From Angomonas deanei (taxonomy: Eukaryota; Euglenozoa; Kinetoplastea; Trypanosomatida; Trypanosomatidae), in NCBI GenBank assembly GCA_903995115.1, contig LR877153.1, positions 372,001 through 436,000 of the forward strand: DNA of 64,000 nt, given 5' to 3'. Position numbers and translations under genes: made by a program. The notes beneath the pieces are model-generated. The model made no database searches, was not told the DNA's origin, and saw only the letters and a program-made list of their open reading frames with translations. Positions 9,836 through 20,256 of this stretch are shown here, piece by piece (position 1 is the first letter of the stretch; each line of letters begins with the position of its first letter).

Positions 9836-10511
9836 CATTGGAAAAAATAATAATAATGATAATAATTAATTTGCATTCATTCTAGTTTAGAGATGTCTCT
9901 TCCTTTTTTTCCCTTGACAGACTTTTTTTTTTTTTTTTTTCATCGCACATTTTAAAAAAAAAAAACACACTTTAGTGGAAAAACCTTCTTTTATTTTGTA
10001 TTATTGTATAATCAAGCAGTTGGGCAGAAAAAAAAAAAAAGAGCACTGAAAAATAATAATAATAAATGGAATCTTTACATTCTGATTTCCTTTGTTGAAG
10101 AAGGCTCATGTGCCCCAGTTTTTTTTTTTTTTTCTTGTGTTCATACATTTTTAGCTGTTATTGTCTTTGGAACTGAAAAGTATAATTTGTCGTTGTCGTT
10201 GCTCCTTTAAAAATAAAAAATAAAAAATAACGGTTTGTGTCTCATCTGTATGTGTTGGATTGGCCTTGTATAAAGGATGGTCTCCATTTATATCATTCTA
10301 CTTTCCCCTTTTTTTTTTCTTTTTCCCTCTCTTCAAAAGGTATAGCATACAGCGTTCTTTTTCGTTGTTGCTTTTATTTTTTGTTTGTTTTGGAAAAATT
10401 TTCATTTTTTTTATTATTTCTGTTTGTTTTTGTTTAAAATATAGCTGAACTCAAAAAAGAAAAAAAAAAACTTTTGATTCGAAAAAAAAAAAAAAAAGTA
10501 ACGATAATCAA
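9836..10511. other. Long intergenic spacer
   Basis: 676 bases, AT-rich with many T and A runs, including T-rich tracts at 10310-10440. Small open frames exist but are low-complexity Phe/Lys/Asn strings. Contains the 3' end of surface gene 1 and the splice acceptor region of surface gene 2. Nothing else seen. Confidence 0.65.
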
Positions 10512-11820
10512 ATGCACTCCAGTCATGGTTCCACACGGTGGGGTGTCATCGTCTGCCTCGTACTGCTCATCCTGAGCGCCACCACCTTTGCCGAAGACTA
10601 CACGTATAATTTCTCCTTGGCCCCGTTAAGAGACGGCTGCGGTGATGGGGAGGAGCTACAACTCGTGAACGACGTCGTCTACACTGCTTTCTTAAAACAT
10701 CTCAGTACACTTGAAAGCGCGACAACGCCGGTGCTTCTGAGTAAAGCCGTGTTCGACCCACGTAAAAAGTGGCTACTTCTCCGTTCGCTGGGATAGCATA
10801 GTTGGAAAGAAACTATTCGACCACGATAAAGTCGATACCTTCTACTGCCCTTTCCCCCAGAACACAAGAGTGACTGTGGACGACGAAGTCGATGAAGACG
10901 GGCAGGTGTGCGTGAGTTTGGCCGTTGTCCAGGAGCGCATGCTGCTACAAGACGGCACTCTCATTCAACCCCGCTCGGAGGATGGCTGCACTTCCGTTGC
11001 GCAAGCGTCGCAGAAACTCATGTTGACTATCCTGCCTCCCGGTAGTACTTTTACTATGTGGTGCGTACAGCGGATCCTGGTAACAACAACATCGTCAACA
11101 ACAACGACGAAGAAACCAGTGCAACCACCGGCGGATAGCAGCAGCAGCGATGTCAGTGAGGATAAGCCCACCGACAGCAGCAGCAGCCACAAGGGCACGG
11201 CGGGTGACAGCAGCAGCAGCCACAAGGGGAAGGAGAGTAGCGACAAGGGCACAGCCGACAGCAGTAGCAGCACCCACAGCGACGGCGGGAAGGCCGGCAC
11301 CGATAACACCAGAAATGAGGAAAAAGGTGGTGGAGGGTTCCCCGGTTGGGCGGTGGCGATTATTGTCATTGGCATAATACTCGTGGCGGCGGCGGTCTTC
11401 CTCATCCTCTTCTTCTGCTGTGGGTGCTTCCGCTGTTGGTGCTGCGCCGAAGACGACGACGATGACAGCTCCGATGGGTCTAGCGAGACACGGACGGTGA
11501 AGTCCCTCACGTCGGAGACGAACATGCTACTGACCCACGGGTGCCGCGGGACGCAGCACCTCCGCCGTAGACAGCGCAGCATAGCGGGAAGAATGTCAGG
11601 AGACTACATGACAGAGGACGAGAGCCTGCGACTGCACTTGTTGCGTCACAAGAGTACCGCCGACCCCGAGTATGGTCCCTTCATCAACTCCGATAGCGAC
11701 GACAGCGACAGCGACGATGATAGTGACACCACAAGCGAGTTCAGTTCGACTTGCACGAGCAGCGGTGGAAGCGACAGTACCTACGAGAGCAGCACTAATT
11801 CCAGTCGTCGTAGGTATTAA
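10512..11820 (+). CDS. Type I membrane surface protein, family member 2 (one frame break)
   Basis: Same architecture as the gene at 8609: signal peptide (WGVIVCLVLLILSATTFA), DGCGDGEELQLVN, YCPFPQNT, MWCVQ, a DSSSSHKG stalk, membrane helix WAVAIIVIGIILVAAAVF, Cys cluster, and tail with YMTEDESLRLHLLRH and EYGPFI. The C-terminal half is nearly identical in DNA to member 1. The frame shifts by +1 near 10750, within the CCC of GACCCACGT. Past it the other frame reads GYFSVRWDSIVGKK, aligning with QYTINWDNSDGKL of member 1. So one base appears to be extra; error or pseudogene cannot be told apart. The last 45 residues are a Ser/Asp-rich tail longer than in other members. Confidence 0.8.
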
Positions 11821-12734
11821 GATTTTTTTTTTTTTTTGAAAAATAAACCACTTTTTTTTTTTTAAAGTACAAGAAAGACCAGCGCACATGCAGCTGATAA
11901 TATCTGAGGAAAGCTGTCTTGCCCCCTCTTTTTTTTTCCGTCTCTCCTTTTCCCCAAAAAAGGGCGCAAGTCTTACATGGTGAAAAGGAAAAAAAAAGTA
12001 AGATTTTTGCGCCGGATTGTTCAGACTCTGTTGTTGAGTGTTTTTTCGATAAGATAAGCACCTCAACAGGAATAATTCCCATCCCCTTTTTTTTTTTTTT
12101 TTTGTGAATAACTATATTTTAATGTGGCCATACACGGTTTTAACTGTTTATGTACGTTTGTGGGGGCAAAAAAAAAAGGAGAGACAGAAAAATACATTAT
12201 TTGTTTCGTTCCATTCACTTTTTTTTTTGTAATTTTTTATATTATTTTTTTAGTTTTCCAATCAAATGTGTTCAATTTTTTTTTTTTTTTCATGTTGTTT
12301 TTTTGAATGTTTTTTGTTGAGGTTTTATGATTACTTTTTTTTTTTTTCTACATAAATAAGAAAAACAAGAAAAAGATAAACAAGAGAATTATGTATTGTG
12401 ATTTATATATTTTAACCATCATCTTAGAAGAGTCTACTTTTTTTTTGTCTGTTTTTTGCGTTCGTGCTTTCCGTTTTACTTTCTATTTGACTTCGCGCAA
12501 GTGTAGATCACTTAGTCCTCTTTCTCTCTCCCCCTCTAACCATCCGTAGAAACAAATATACAGCAACAGTTGCTGTTTTTTTTTTTTTTTCGTTATTTTG
12601 TTTTGTTAGTGTTTGTTGTTGTTGTTGTTTTTGATCCATTCTATTATTAATTTTTTTTTTTGACTTCTGTGCACTTTTCACTGTGATAAGAGCACTTTCC
12701 TTCATTCTAAATTGCTATAACACGCATCACCGCC
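11821..12734. other. Long intergenic spacer
   Basis: 914 bases with numerous poly-T tracts and no plausible gene. The last part (from about 12650) is almost identical to 16110-16195, upstream of surface gene 4, so the duplication that made these two genes carried its 5' leader and splice acceptor region along. Confidence 0.7.
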
Positions 12735-14910
12735 ATGTTCACAGGTCTACACTACGTGGCACTGTGCACGGTTGTGCTGTTGAGTGTCATCACCGCGAGT
12801 GATGTGTCCTTTTACCTATCCGACGTCAACAGCGACTGCGGCGACGGGGGAGGACTTGGTGCTGACAAACACCTCCATGTATAATTCCTTCAAGGAGTAC
12901 CTTCGCAACGCGAGCACCGCGGAGGAGGGTGCGCTACGTCGTGTGTACATGACGCACACCAGCAGCACGGTCAGCATTTCCTGGGAGGACAACACCCAGC
13001 TCTACGACGGCGCCTCGTTCCACTGTCCCTTCTCCTCCCGCACCCAGCTGCAGGCGACCAACGATGGGGAAAAGGTTTTGATTTCACTCGTGGACGATGC
13101 CGCGGATAGCTCCTCCGAGAGCACCCCCGGCACGGACGACAGCTCCTCCCCAGGTGACAGCTCTAGCAGCGCACCAGGTGATGCTGGAGACAGCTCCAGT
13201 GATGCGACCGTCATTCCTGATGAGAGTCAGAGCAGTGCCCCAAGCAACGGCGACGACAGCTCCAGTGATGCCGCAGGCAACCCTGAAGAGAGTCAAAGCA
13301 GTGCATCAAGTAACACGGAGGACAGCTCCAGTAGCGCATCAAGTAGCTCTGTAGATGGTGATAGCTCTAGCGACACGGCAGACAGCCATGAGGATAGTGC
13401 CAGCAACGCAGCAAGCGACAACGGCGGCAGCTCCAGCAGTGCAGTGGGTGACCAGGAGGATAGCTCTAGCAGTGCATCGACCCACCCTGAAGAAAGTTCC
13501 AGCAGCGCAGCGAGCAACCCTGAGGAGAGCTCGGCAAGCGACAACAATGATAGCTCGAGCAGTGCGGTGGAAGATCACAGCGACAGCTCCAGTAATGCGA
13601 CCGTCACCCCCGGCGACAGCTCTAGTACCACGGAAAGCAACTCTGGCGAGAGTCACCAAAGCAGCCCTGATAGTAGCCAAAGCAGCTCGTCGGCTGGCGA
13701 GGACGATAGCTCTAATGATACGGCAGGCGACCCCGACGAAAGTCAGGGCAGCGCTTCAAGCGAAGCTGACGGCAGCTCCAGTAGCGCAGCAGGCGACCAT
13801 GACGAAGACCCCGGTGCCGCATCGAGTAGCTCTGTGGTTAGCGACAGCTCTAATGACGCTGCCAGCAACCCCGAAGAAAGTTCGAGCAGTGCGGTGGAAG
13901 ATCAAGGCGACAACTCCAGTAACGCGACCGTCACCCCCGACGACAGCTCTAGTGATGCAGCAGTCATTCCTGACGAGAGTGAGAGCAGTGCGCCGAGCAA
14001 CGCTGCCGACAGCTCCAGTGATGCAACAGTCCACCCCGAAGAAAGTTCGAGCAGCGCAGTGGGTGAACCTGAAGAGAGTTCCGGCGATGCCGCGGGCGAC
14101 GATGAGGAAAGCTCCAGCAGTGCCACGGGTGATCACAATGAGGGGTCCAGCAATGCAGAGAGCAACTCCACGGCTAGCAGCGCCTCCAGTGCGCCCACGG
14201 ACGACCCGGAGGGCAGCTCTTCCTCCTCAGAGGCACAACCCGAAGAGAATGAGAAACGATTTGGTATCCAAAAGGAAGGCAGACAGGCCGATTGCACCCC
14301 TGCGACCTCTGACGGAACAGAGTTTCTCCTCCGCACGGTGCCAGGCGGCACTCCCGTCCGTTACTGGTGCGCTAGGCAAGTAGCGTCTGGCGGCGGCGGC
14401 AACGCGGGCGGCACAAAGGGTGGCAGCAGCTTCCCTGTGTGGATCATCATTGTCATTGCGGCCGGGGTTGTGGTAGCGGCGGTCGTCGTCTTCCTCATCC
14501 TCTTCTTCTGCTGCGGGTGCTTCCGTTGCTGTTGCTGCGCGCGAGAAGAGGAAGGGAAGAAAGGCGGAGGGAGCACCCACCGATACGGCGATGTGGATGA
14601 CGACGAAGTTGACGAAGGGGCAAAACTGCTCCGACTGTCATCTCAAACAAATGTTATTCTCACACAGGGGTGCCGCAATAGGAAGCAGTTGGGCCAGCGT
14701 AAGCGCAGTGTTGCGCAGCGCGTCCGTACGGGCTTCATGACGGAGGAGGAGAGCCTTCGCCTGCATCTGCTGCGTCACCCAGGGACGTCCATACCAGAGT
14801 ACGGCCCCTTCATAGCGTCCGATGAGTACAGCAACGATAGTGACAGCGACGACAGCGCGGAGGGAGACCAGGAAACGCAAAGCTTGTATAGTTTTGAGTA
14901 TGCGCAGTAG
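12735..14910 (+). CDS. Type I membrane surface protein, family member 3, long Ser/Asp stalk (one frame break)
   Basis: Start ATG 12735 by comparison with the nearly identical gene at 16196. It encodes a signal peptide (LHYVALCTVVLLSVITA), the CGDGEDLVLTN ectodomain, FHCPFSS, then about 385 residues of degenerate repeats rich in DSSSSA, DESQSSA and NPEESSS, followed by DCTPATSDG, RYWCARQ, the membrane helix, Cys cluster and the tail with FMTEEESLRLHLLRH and EYGPFI. One extra G in the GGGGG near 12845 breaks the frame; member 4 has GGGG there. The stalk is about three times as long as that of member 4 and should be negatively charged, perhaps glycosylated or phosphorylated. Function unknown; exposure at the cell surface is inferred. 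Confidence 0.82.
13096..14250 (+). repeat. Ser/Asp/Glu-rich degenerate repeat stalk
   Basis: Imperfect repeats of roughly 10-14 codons, mostly GACAGCTCCAGTGATGCG-like, encode DSSS-A/N-A-x-P-E-E-S variants. Repeat order is irregular, as expected from slippage and unequal exchange. The region is open in several frames on both strands because the repeat lacks stops; only the member 3 frame is supported. Confidence 0.8.
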
Positions 14911-15395
14911 TATTAATGGAAGAAGAAAAAAATGTAAGTATTAGTTTCAGTTCGATTTTCAATTTTTGTGTTTCCGTGTATGTTTTTTTTTTTTTTTTTT
15001 TCATTTACTGTGTTGTTGCTGATGTCGTTTTTGCTTGTGCGCAAAGCCCATGTCCGACTTCAACAAAACATTGTCGGGATATTATTTCATGTATATAAAT
15101 AAATAAATAAATAATTGGAAAAAAAAAATTGTGTAGGTTGACTTTTTCTTCTTATTATTTTACTATTAAATTGCATACCATAAAAAATTCTGTTTTCTTT
15201 TTTTTTTTTTTTTTAATTTAACTATTATTTTCTTGGAAAAGAAAAAGAAACATCAAATGAAATATCTCGCAAAGCACTCTTTTGGTCTGCTCTTCATCGA
15301 ATGTGTGTTACTACCTTTCTCTTTTCCCCTCTTTTTCATGAAAAAGGTATCACCACGCCATTATTATTTTTGCACTACAACCCCACTTCAAAAAA
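14911..15395. other. Intergenic spacer
   Basis: 485 bases, AT-rich, with a short AAAT tandem run (about 15097-15115) and poly-T stretches. No gene seen. Contains the pyrimidine-rich CTACCTTTCTCTTTTCCCCTCTTTTTC tract upstream of ATG8. Confidence 0.65.
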
Positions 15396-15743
15396 ATGGT
15401 CGGCTACAAGAGTTTCAAGGAGCTACACACCCTAGAGCAGCGTAAGAAAACGTTTGAGAAGTTTTTCGAGAAGTCCCCCGACGCCATCGCGGTGGTCGTG
15501 GAGTACCCCGAGGCGGAGGAGGCGAAGAAGTTCTGTGTGCCGCCACGGATGGTCATGTCCTCTCTGGTCTCCCACATCCAGCAGCGGCTGTCCCTCGACC
15601 CGACAGAGGCGATCTTTGCCTACGTTGGGGATACAGTGGCCCCGCCGGTCGCGCTACTGCAAGACTTGTATAAAGAGTACAAGGACGAGGATGGGTTCCT
15701 CTATGTGAAGATCAAGAAGGAAGTCGCCTACGGTTCTCTTTAA
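15396..15743 (+). CDS. ATG8: Autophagy protein ATG8 (LC3/GABARAP family)
   Basis: 115 aa ubiquitin-like protein that is conjugated to phosphatidylethanolamine on autophagosome membranes. Starts with the N-terminal helices YKSFKELHTLEQRKKTFEKF, followed by the ubiquitin fold including IAVVVEYPE, FCVPPRMVMSSLVSHIQQRL and EAIFAYVGDTV. It ends AYGSL, so ATG4 would remove two residues to expose Gly113 for lipidation. Length fits the family. Sits between surface genes 3 and 4, which are near duplicates; nothing suggests a functional link. Kinetoplastids often have several ATG8 genes; only one is here. Confidence 0.93.
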   Translation: MVGYKSFKELHTLEQRKKTFEKFFEKSPDAIAVVVEYPEAEEAKKFCVPPRMVMSSLVSHIQQRLSLDPTEAIFAYVGDTVAPPVALLQDLYKEYKDEDGFLYVKIKKEVAYGSL

Positions 15744-16195
15744 TGCTTCATTTTATGAATGTTTTTTTCTTTCTGTTGTTCAATTGCTTTGCTTTTATCA
15801 TGAGTTTTCGAGTTTTGTCCTTCGAGACATGAATGTTCTTTTTTTTTTTTTTTCCTCCCTTTGTGGCACACTGCGGTTATTATATCACTAATAAAATGGT
15901 TGTTCGTACGCCTGTTTTCCCCTTCTTTTTTTGTCACTGTTTCACGTTCAAAACTTCGGCCCTTCCTTTACGCACATCATCTTTTCTCTCCTTTACGTCT
16001 TCAAGCAAAATACGTCTCGTCGTATTAAATTTATTTCATTTTTTTTTTTTTTTTCATTCATTCAATTCTCCTATTTTTTTGGTTTTTCATTCCTCTATTT
16101 TTTACTTTTTTTTTTTTTTTTTGACTTCTGTGCACTTTTCACTGTGATAAGAGCACTTTCCTTCATTCTAAATTGCTATAACACGCATCACCGCC
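15744..16195. other. Intergenic spacer
   Basis: 452 bases, strongly T-rich on the + strand (several runs of 12 or more T). Small open frames are Phe/Ser-rich artefacts. The last 85 bases copy the leader of the gene at 12735. Confidence 0.65.
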
Positions 16196-17545
16196 ATGTT
16201 CACAGGTCTACACTACGTGGCACTGTGCACGGTTGTGCTGTTGAGTGTCATCACCGCGAGTGATGTGTCCTTTTACCTATCCGACGTCAACAGCGACTGC
16301 GGCGACGGGGAGGACTTGGTGCTGACAAACACCTCCATGTATAATTCCTTCAAGGAGTACCTTCGCAACGCGAGCACCGCGGAGGAGGGTGCGCTACGTC
16401 GTGTGTACATGACGCACACCAGCAGCACGGTCAGCATTTCCTGGGAGGACAACACCCAGCTCTACGACGGCGCCTCGTTCCACTGTCCCTTCTCCTCCCG
16501 CACCCAGCTGCAGGCGACCAACGATGGGGAAAAGGTTTTGATTTCACTCGTGGACGATGCCGCGGATAGCTCCTCCGAGAGCACCCCCGGCACGGACGAC
16601 AGCTCCTCCCCAGGTGACAGCTCTAGCAGCGCACCAGGTGATGCTGGAGACAGCTCAAGCAGCGTATCAAGCAACGCTGCTGACAGCTCCAGTGATGCGG
16701 AAGTCAAACCTGACGAGAGTCAGAGCAGTGCCCCAAGCAACCCTGAAGAGAGTTCCAGCGATGCCGCGGGCGACGATGAGGACAGCTCCAGCAGTGCCAT
16801 GGGTGATCACAATGAGGGGTCCAGCAATGCAGAGGGCAGCTCCACGGCTAGCAGCGCCTCCAGCGCGCCCACGGACGACCCGGAGGGCAGCTCTTCCTCG
16901 TCAAAGGCACAACCCGAAGAGAATGAGAAACGATTTGGTATCCAAAAGGAAGGCAGACAGGCCGATTGCACCCCTGCGACCTCTGACGGAACAGAGTTTC
17001 TCCTCCGCACGGTGCCAGGCGGCACTCCCGTCCGTTACTGGTGCGCTAGGCAAGTAGCGTCTGGCGGCAACAGTGAAAAAGACGACAGCGGTTTCCCTGT
17101 GTGGATCATCATTGTCATTGCGGCCGGGGTTGTGGTGGTGGCGGTCGTCGTCTTCCTCATCCTCTTCTTCTGCTGCGGGTGCTTCCGTTGCTGTTGCTGC
17201 GCGGAAGATGCGGAAGATGGTGAAGACGAACCGAGTGACGACGAAGACAATGCCGGCAATAACCAGGAAGGTGGCCGGAAAGGGAGGGAGCTCAGTGCGA
17301 ATACGCTACGCGTATTGGAAAACAGCTGCCGAAATGAGAGACAGTTGAGCGCGCGAACACAAAGCCTTATCAGGCGTGTGGACTCGGGCTTCATGACGGA
17401 GGACGAGAGCCTTCGCCTGTTCCTCGTGAAGACCAAAGAAACTGCCTTCCCAGAATATGGCCCGTTCATCGACTTGAGAGGCGAACGGAGGGAAGACGAC
17501 AACTCTGATGAAAATAGTAATTACAGCTTCGAGTGTGATGATTAA
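16196..17545 (+). CDS. Type I membrane surface protein, family member 4
   Basis: 449 aa, intact. Residues 1 to about 150 match member 3 almost exactly (signal peptide, CGDGEDLVLTN, FHCPFSSRTQL). The stalk is short, about 120 residues of DSSSSA/EESSSDA repeats. DCTPATSDG and RYWCARQ precede the helix GFPVWIIIVIAAGVVVVAVVVF and the Cys cluster FFCCGCFRCCCC. The cytoplasmic tail then diverges (EDAEDGEDEPSDDEDN) but recovers the shared FMTEDESLRLFL and EYGPFI. As the only intact member of the near-identical pair, it is the reference for judging the frame break at 12845. Surface location is inferred from architecture. Confidence 0.88.
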   Translation: MFTGLHYVALCTVVLLSVITASDVSFYLSDVNSDCGDGEDLVLTNTSMYNSFKEYLRNASTAEEGALRRVYMTHTSSTVSISWEDNTQLYDGASFHCPFSSRTQLQATNDGEKVLISLVDDAADSSSESTPGTDDSSSPGDSSSSAPGDAGDSSSSVSSNAADSSSDAEVKPDESQSSAPSNPEESSSDAAGDDEDSSSSAMGDHNEGSSNAEGSSTASSASSAPTDDPEGSSSSSKAQPEENEKRFGIQKEGRQADCTPATSDGTEFLLRTVPGGTPVRYWCARQVASGGNSEKDDSGFPVWIIIVIAAGVVVVAVVVFLILFFCCGCFRCCCCAEDAEDGEDEPSDDEDNAGNNQEGGRKGRELSANTLRVLENSCRNERQLSARTQSLIRRVDSGFMTEDESLRLFLVKTKETAFPEYGPFIDLRGERREDDNSDENSNYSFECDD

Positions 17546-17965
17546 ATAGATATTGTATTTTGAGAAAAAAAACAAAAGCGGGGAAAAAAAAAAAAGATGT
17601 ATTATCGTTTTTGTTTTGTATCTGTTCGTGTGTGTGTTTTTTTTTTTGTTTGTTTGTTTGTTTGTTTTTTCATTATTGTTATTACTTCTGTTAGGATGTT
17701 CAGTTGAATTCACTAAACTAATAGTTTTGTAGTTGACGTCGTGTTTTCTAATGAGAACGAAATGTTACTTCGTGACAGGTTTCTTGTTAGTATGAATATT
17801 GGATGCGTGTAGTGTTACCCCGGCGACGGGCAAATAAGTCAACTAATCCTCTTTCTATCCTCCCCTCGTTCTCCAACGGCATTGGCTTGTTTAGTACACA
17901 CTCGGTTTATTGTTTCGATTAGTTGTTGTTTGTTTAGTAAGAATAGATCGTTCACAATTAAATAA
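17546..17965. other. Intergenic spacer
   Basis: 420 bases with poly-A and TTTG repeats. A pyrimidine-rich stretch at about 17847-17875 probably belongs to the acceptor of the palmitoyltransferase gene. No gene seen. Confidence 0.6.
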
Positions 17966-19312
17966 ATGGCGGTAGGTAAAGTTCCCCAGGTGGGCCGTGA
18001 GTACAGTGTGATCTGTCCCATGTGCTACGCCAACATTCGCTTTGAGTGTCGCGACACCCTCACCTACGGTACGCCGTGTCAGACATGCAAGTCCGTCGTG
18101 GACCTGCGGAACCCCTCCAAGACCCTCCCCGCCGCCGATACCGGCAGGAACAGCGAGACCAGCGCCGCACCGGTGCAGTACTCGACGGAGGTGGAGGAGT
18201 CTGGAAACCTGACGGCGGCCGACCAGGTGTCCGTGCTCATCAAGGACGTGGAAACAGAAAAGGAAAAGATTCTTCCCAAGACCATGACCGGCGAAACCAA
18301 GCAAGCCTTCGCCGCGCAACGCAGTCAGGCGATTGCGGAAAAGTTTTACTTCTTCTTCCCCCTGACGTACGCCATTGAATACATTCTGTTTGGAAATAAT
18401 CCTGACGCCAAAATCGGTCACGTCCGGCTATTCCGCAAGCGTGTCCCTTTCTTCGGTCACACCATCTTCTGCGTCCCCAAGACCTCCACCTCTTACGCCG
18501 CGCCGGTCTGCTTCGTGTTCGCCTCCTTCATTGGCTTCAACTATTTTTGCAAGTTCATTGGGGAGTCGTGGATGAGCAAATGGCTGAAACTGGAGTGGGT
18601 GCTGGTCTTTTTCTTCTTCTTCTTTCTCTGTCGCCTTGTCTACACTGATCCCGGCTACATCCGCCCGGGGTACATGGACAAAGGAAACGTGGAGGGCGGC
18701 GAGAAAACGTTGAAAGAGATTGAAAAGAATCAACGCCAGAGTCTCTGGGAGAATGTAAACGGGGTTCCCATGGAACGGAAGTGGTGCTCCAGCTGCGAAA
18801 TGTACCGGCCACCACGCGCCGCGCACTGCTACCTGTGTGGTCTGTGCTGCTACGACCACGACCACCACTGTACGGTGATTGGGGTATGCGTAGGAAGACG
18901 AAAAGTGGAGATGTTCTCCATGTTCGTCACCACGGCGGCCTCGGCGTGTCTTGTGCCGGCCCTCTGCATCATCTACTCTCTGTTCAAGTACAGCGATAAG
19001 TTCACCACCAACAAGCTTATAGCAAGTGTGATATTGTTCCTTCCGCTTCTGTTCTTCTCCATCATGCTCTCTCTCACGGCGGCCTCCATGTGGCAGTCCC
19101 TCGCGTCGGAGTCCTCCACGCGGGAGCGGATCCAAGGCGTGTACTCCGCTAAAAAGAATCCATACAATAATGGGGTTATACGCAATCTTACCTATCACCT
19201 TTTTAAACGAAAAATGGAACCGTCCATCTTCACCGAACAGTTTATAAAGGAGTGTGCGATGCAGTTTGAAAAGAAGGATTTGGGGACGGGCGAGACAGTG
19301 ACGTGTGTGTAA
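17966..19312 (+). CDS. DHHC-type protein S-palmitoyltransferase
   Basis: 448 aa. Transfers palmitate from its own Cys to target proteins. The Cys-rich domain spans about residues 272-315: WCSSCEMYRPPRAAHCYLCGLCCYDHDHHC, with catalytic DHHC at about 297-300, followed by GVCVGRRKVEMF. Hydrophobic segments flank it (VLVFFFFFFLCRLVY before; FVTTAASACLVPALCIIYSLF and VILFLPLLFFSIMLSL after), the usual four-helix plan. The N-terminus has a small CPMC...CQTC zinc-ribbon-like motif (residues 18-46), not part of the core family. It could act on the Cys clusters of the surface proteins upstream, but that is speculation. Membrane of residence unknown. Confidence 0.9.
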   Translation: MAVGKVPQVGREYSVICPMCYANIRFECRDTLTYGTPCQTCKSVVDLRNPSKTLPAADTGRNSETSAAPVQYSTEVEESGNLTAADQVSVLIKDVETEKEKILPKTMTGETKQAFAAQRSQAIAEKFYFFFPLTYAIEYILFGNNPDAKIGHVRLFRKRVPFFGHTIFCVPKTSTSYAAPVCFVFASFIGFNYFCKFIGESWMSKWLKLEWVLVFFFFFFLCRLVYTDPGYIRPGYMDKGNVEGGEKTLKEIEKNQRQSLWENVNGVPMERKWCSSCEMYRPPRAAHCYLCGLCCYDHDHHCTVIGVCVGRRKVEMFSMFVTTAASACLVPALCIIYSLFKYSDKFTTNKLIASVILFLPLLFFSIMLSLTAASMWQSLASESSTRERIQGVYSAKKNPYNNGVIRNLTYHLFKRKMEPSIFTEQFIKECAMQFEKKDLGTGETVTCV

Positions 19313-19558
19313 TAATACAAAATAATAGAAATAATAATAATACTCATTTTCGTTCGATTTGTTTCGAATACAATTAAGATCCGCATAATCTTTCCTTTTT
19401 GTCAAGTTGCATTGTTTTCATTTTCTGGTGAACAACCACGTGTACAGCTCAGCATTGTTTCTGTCCGGGGACTTTGTAAGCGCAATACTTTTTCCTTTCT
19501 TTATTGTTTTCTTTTTCGCACAATCATAGTTTGATTTGAACTTTTACATTTGGACACA

Positions 19559-20152
19559 ATGAGTCAACAAGCGGCCGTTTCCAAAAAAATGGCTGCATCG
19601 CGTGAAATGCAAGAGGCGTCCGAAGCGGCTCCTCTCGAAATGGAGAAAGTAGAGTTTTCTTCGGTGGTAACGGACCAAGAGACGAACGGCAAGCCCGCTA
19701 GCCTGGTAGAGGAGATCAACGACTGTATCAAAGATCTATCCGAGGACAATGACGGCAGCCCTGTGGACCCGGTGGAGAATGCCGTGGCAGAAACAGCGGA
19801 GGTCGCCGATGCGGCGGCGGACAAGCCGGAGACGGAGAATATCTCTCTCAACGAGACGGAGGTGACTGGTTTCTGTGTCGTCCTAGCTATAGCCCTTTTT
19901 CAGGAAGTGGACAATCCGTTTTTCCGGGGTCTGGTGGTCGCATCCTTTGCGGGAGGCTGTCTGTATCGCTCGCTGAGTAAGAAAAAGCAAGTAACAAGTA
20001 TCTTGTGCCTACTTTTTTTAGAAAAACGTATCTCTCATTTTTTTTTTCTTTTTCTTATAATAATAATGAAACCACATCTTATCATTCAAGATTGTTGCTT
20101 GCTCTCAGTTTTAAAAAGAAAAAAATGCTATAGTGTTATGTTTTTCCTTTGA
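19559..20152 (+). CDS. Small acidic protein with one membrane segment (hypothetical)
   Basis: About 197 aa from ATG 19559. The first 100 residues are acidic and disordered (runs such as EVADAAADKPETEN). A membrane segment follows near residues 105-135 (GFCVVLAIALFQEVDNPFFRGLVVASFAGG), then a basic LYRSLSKKK. Beyond that the frame runs on through sequence that looks like spacer (Phe/Ile/Leu strings) to a stop at 20152. The true end may be just after SKKK if one base is misplaced near 19988. I recognise no family; a tail-anchored protein is possible. Confidence 0.55.
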   Translation: MSQQAAVSKKMAASREMQEASEAAPLEMEKVEFSSVVTDQETNGKPASLVEEINDCIKDLSEDNDGSPVDPVENAVAETAEVADAAADKPETENISLNETEVTGFCVVLAIALFQEVDNPFFRGLVVASFAGGCLYRSLSKKKQVTSILCLLFLEKRISHFFFLFLIIIMKPHLIIQDCCLLSVLKRKKCYSVMFFL

Positions 20153-20256
20153 AAGCAATTTTACTGCTATTATTACTATTTGAAAGTGTATCAATCATTT
20201 CTCCCTTTATGTCCCTAGTCTTCCGTTTGTAGCGCTCCAAAGAAAAAGAAAAAAAG

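Noticed and set aside
4040-12850. Programmed +1 frameshifting as a common mechanism
   Set aside because: Sites share no slippery motif or stop context, and the intact paralogue at 16196 lacks the extra base.
13355-14383. A 342-codon Ala/Thr/Arg-rich frame overlapping surface gene 3
   Set aside because: Alternate frame of the Ser/Asp stalk repeat; a similar shadow appears under gene 4.
12784-14910. Start of surface gene 3 at 12784
   Set aside because: Would lack the signal peptide; comparison with gene 4 places the start at 12735 with one extra G at about 12845.
18428-19405. 325-codon frame antisense to the palmitoyltransferase
   Set aside because: Lies opposite a strongly supported gene and has no recognisable domain.
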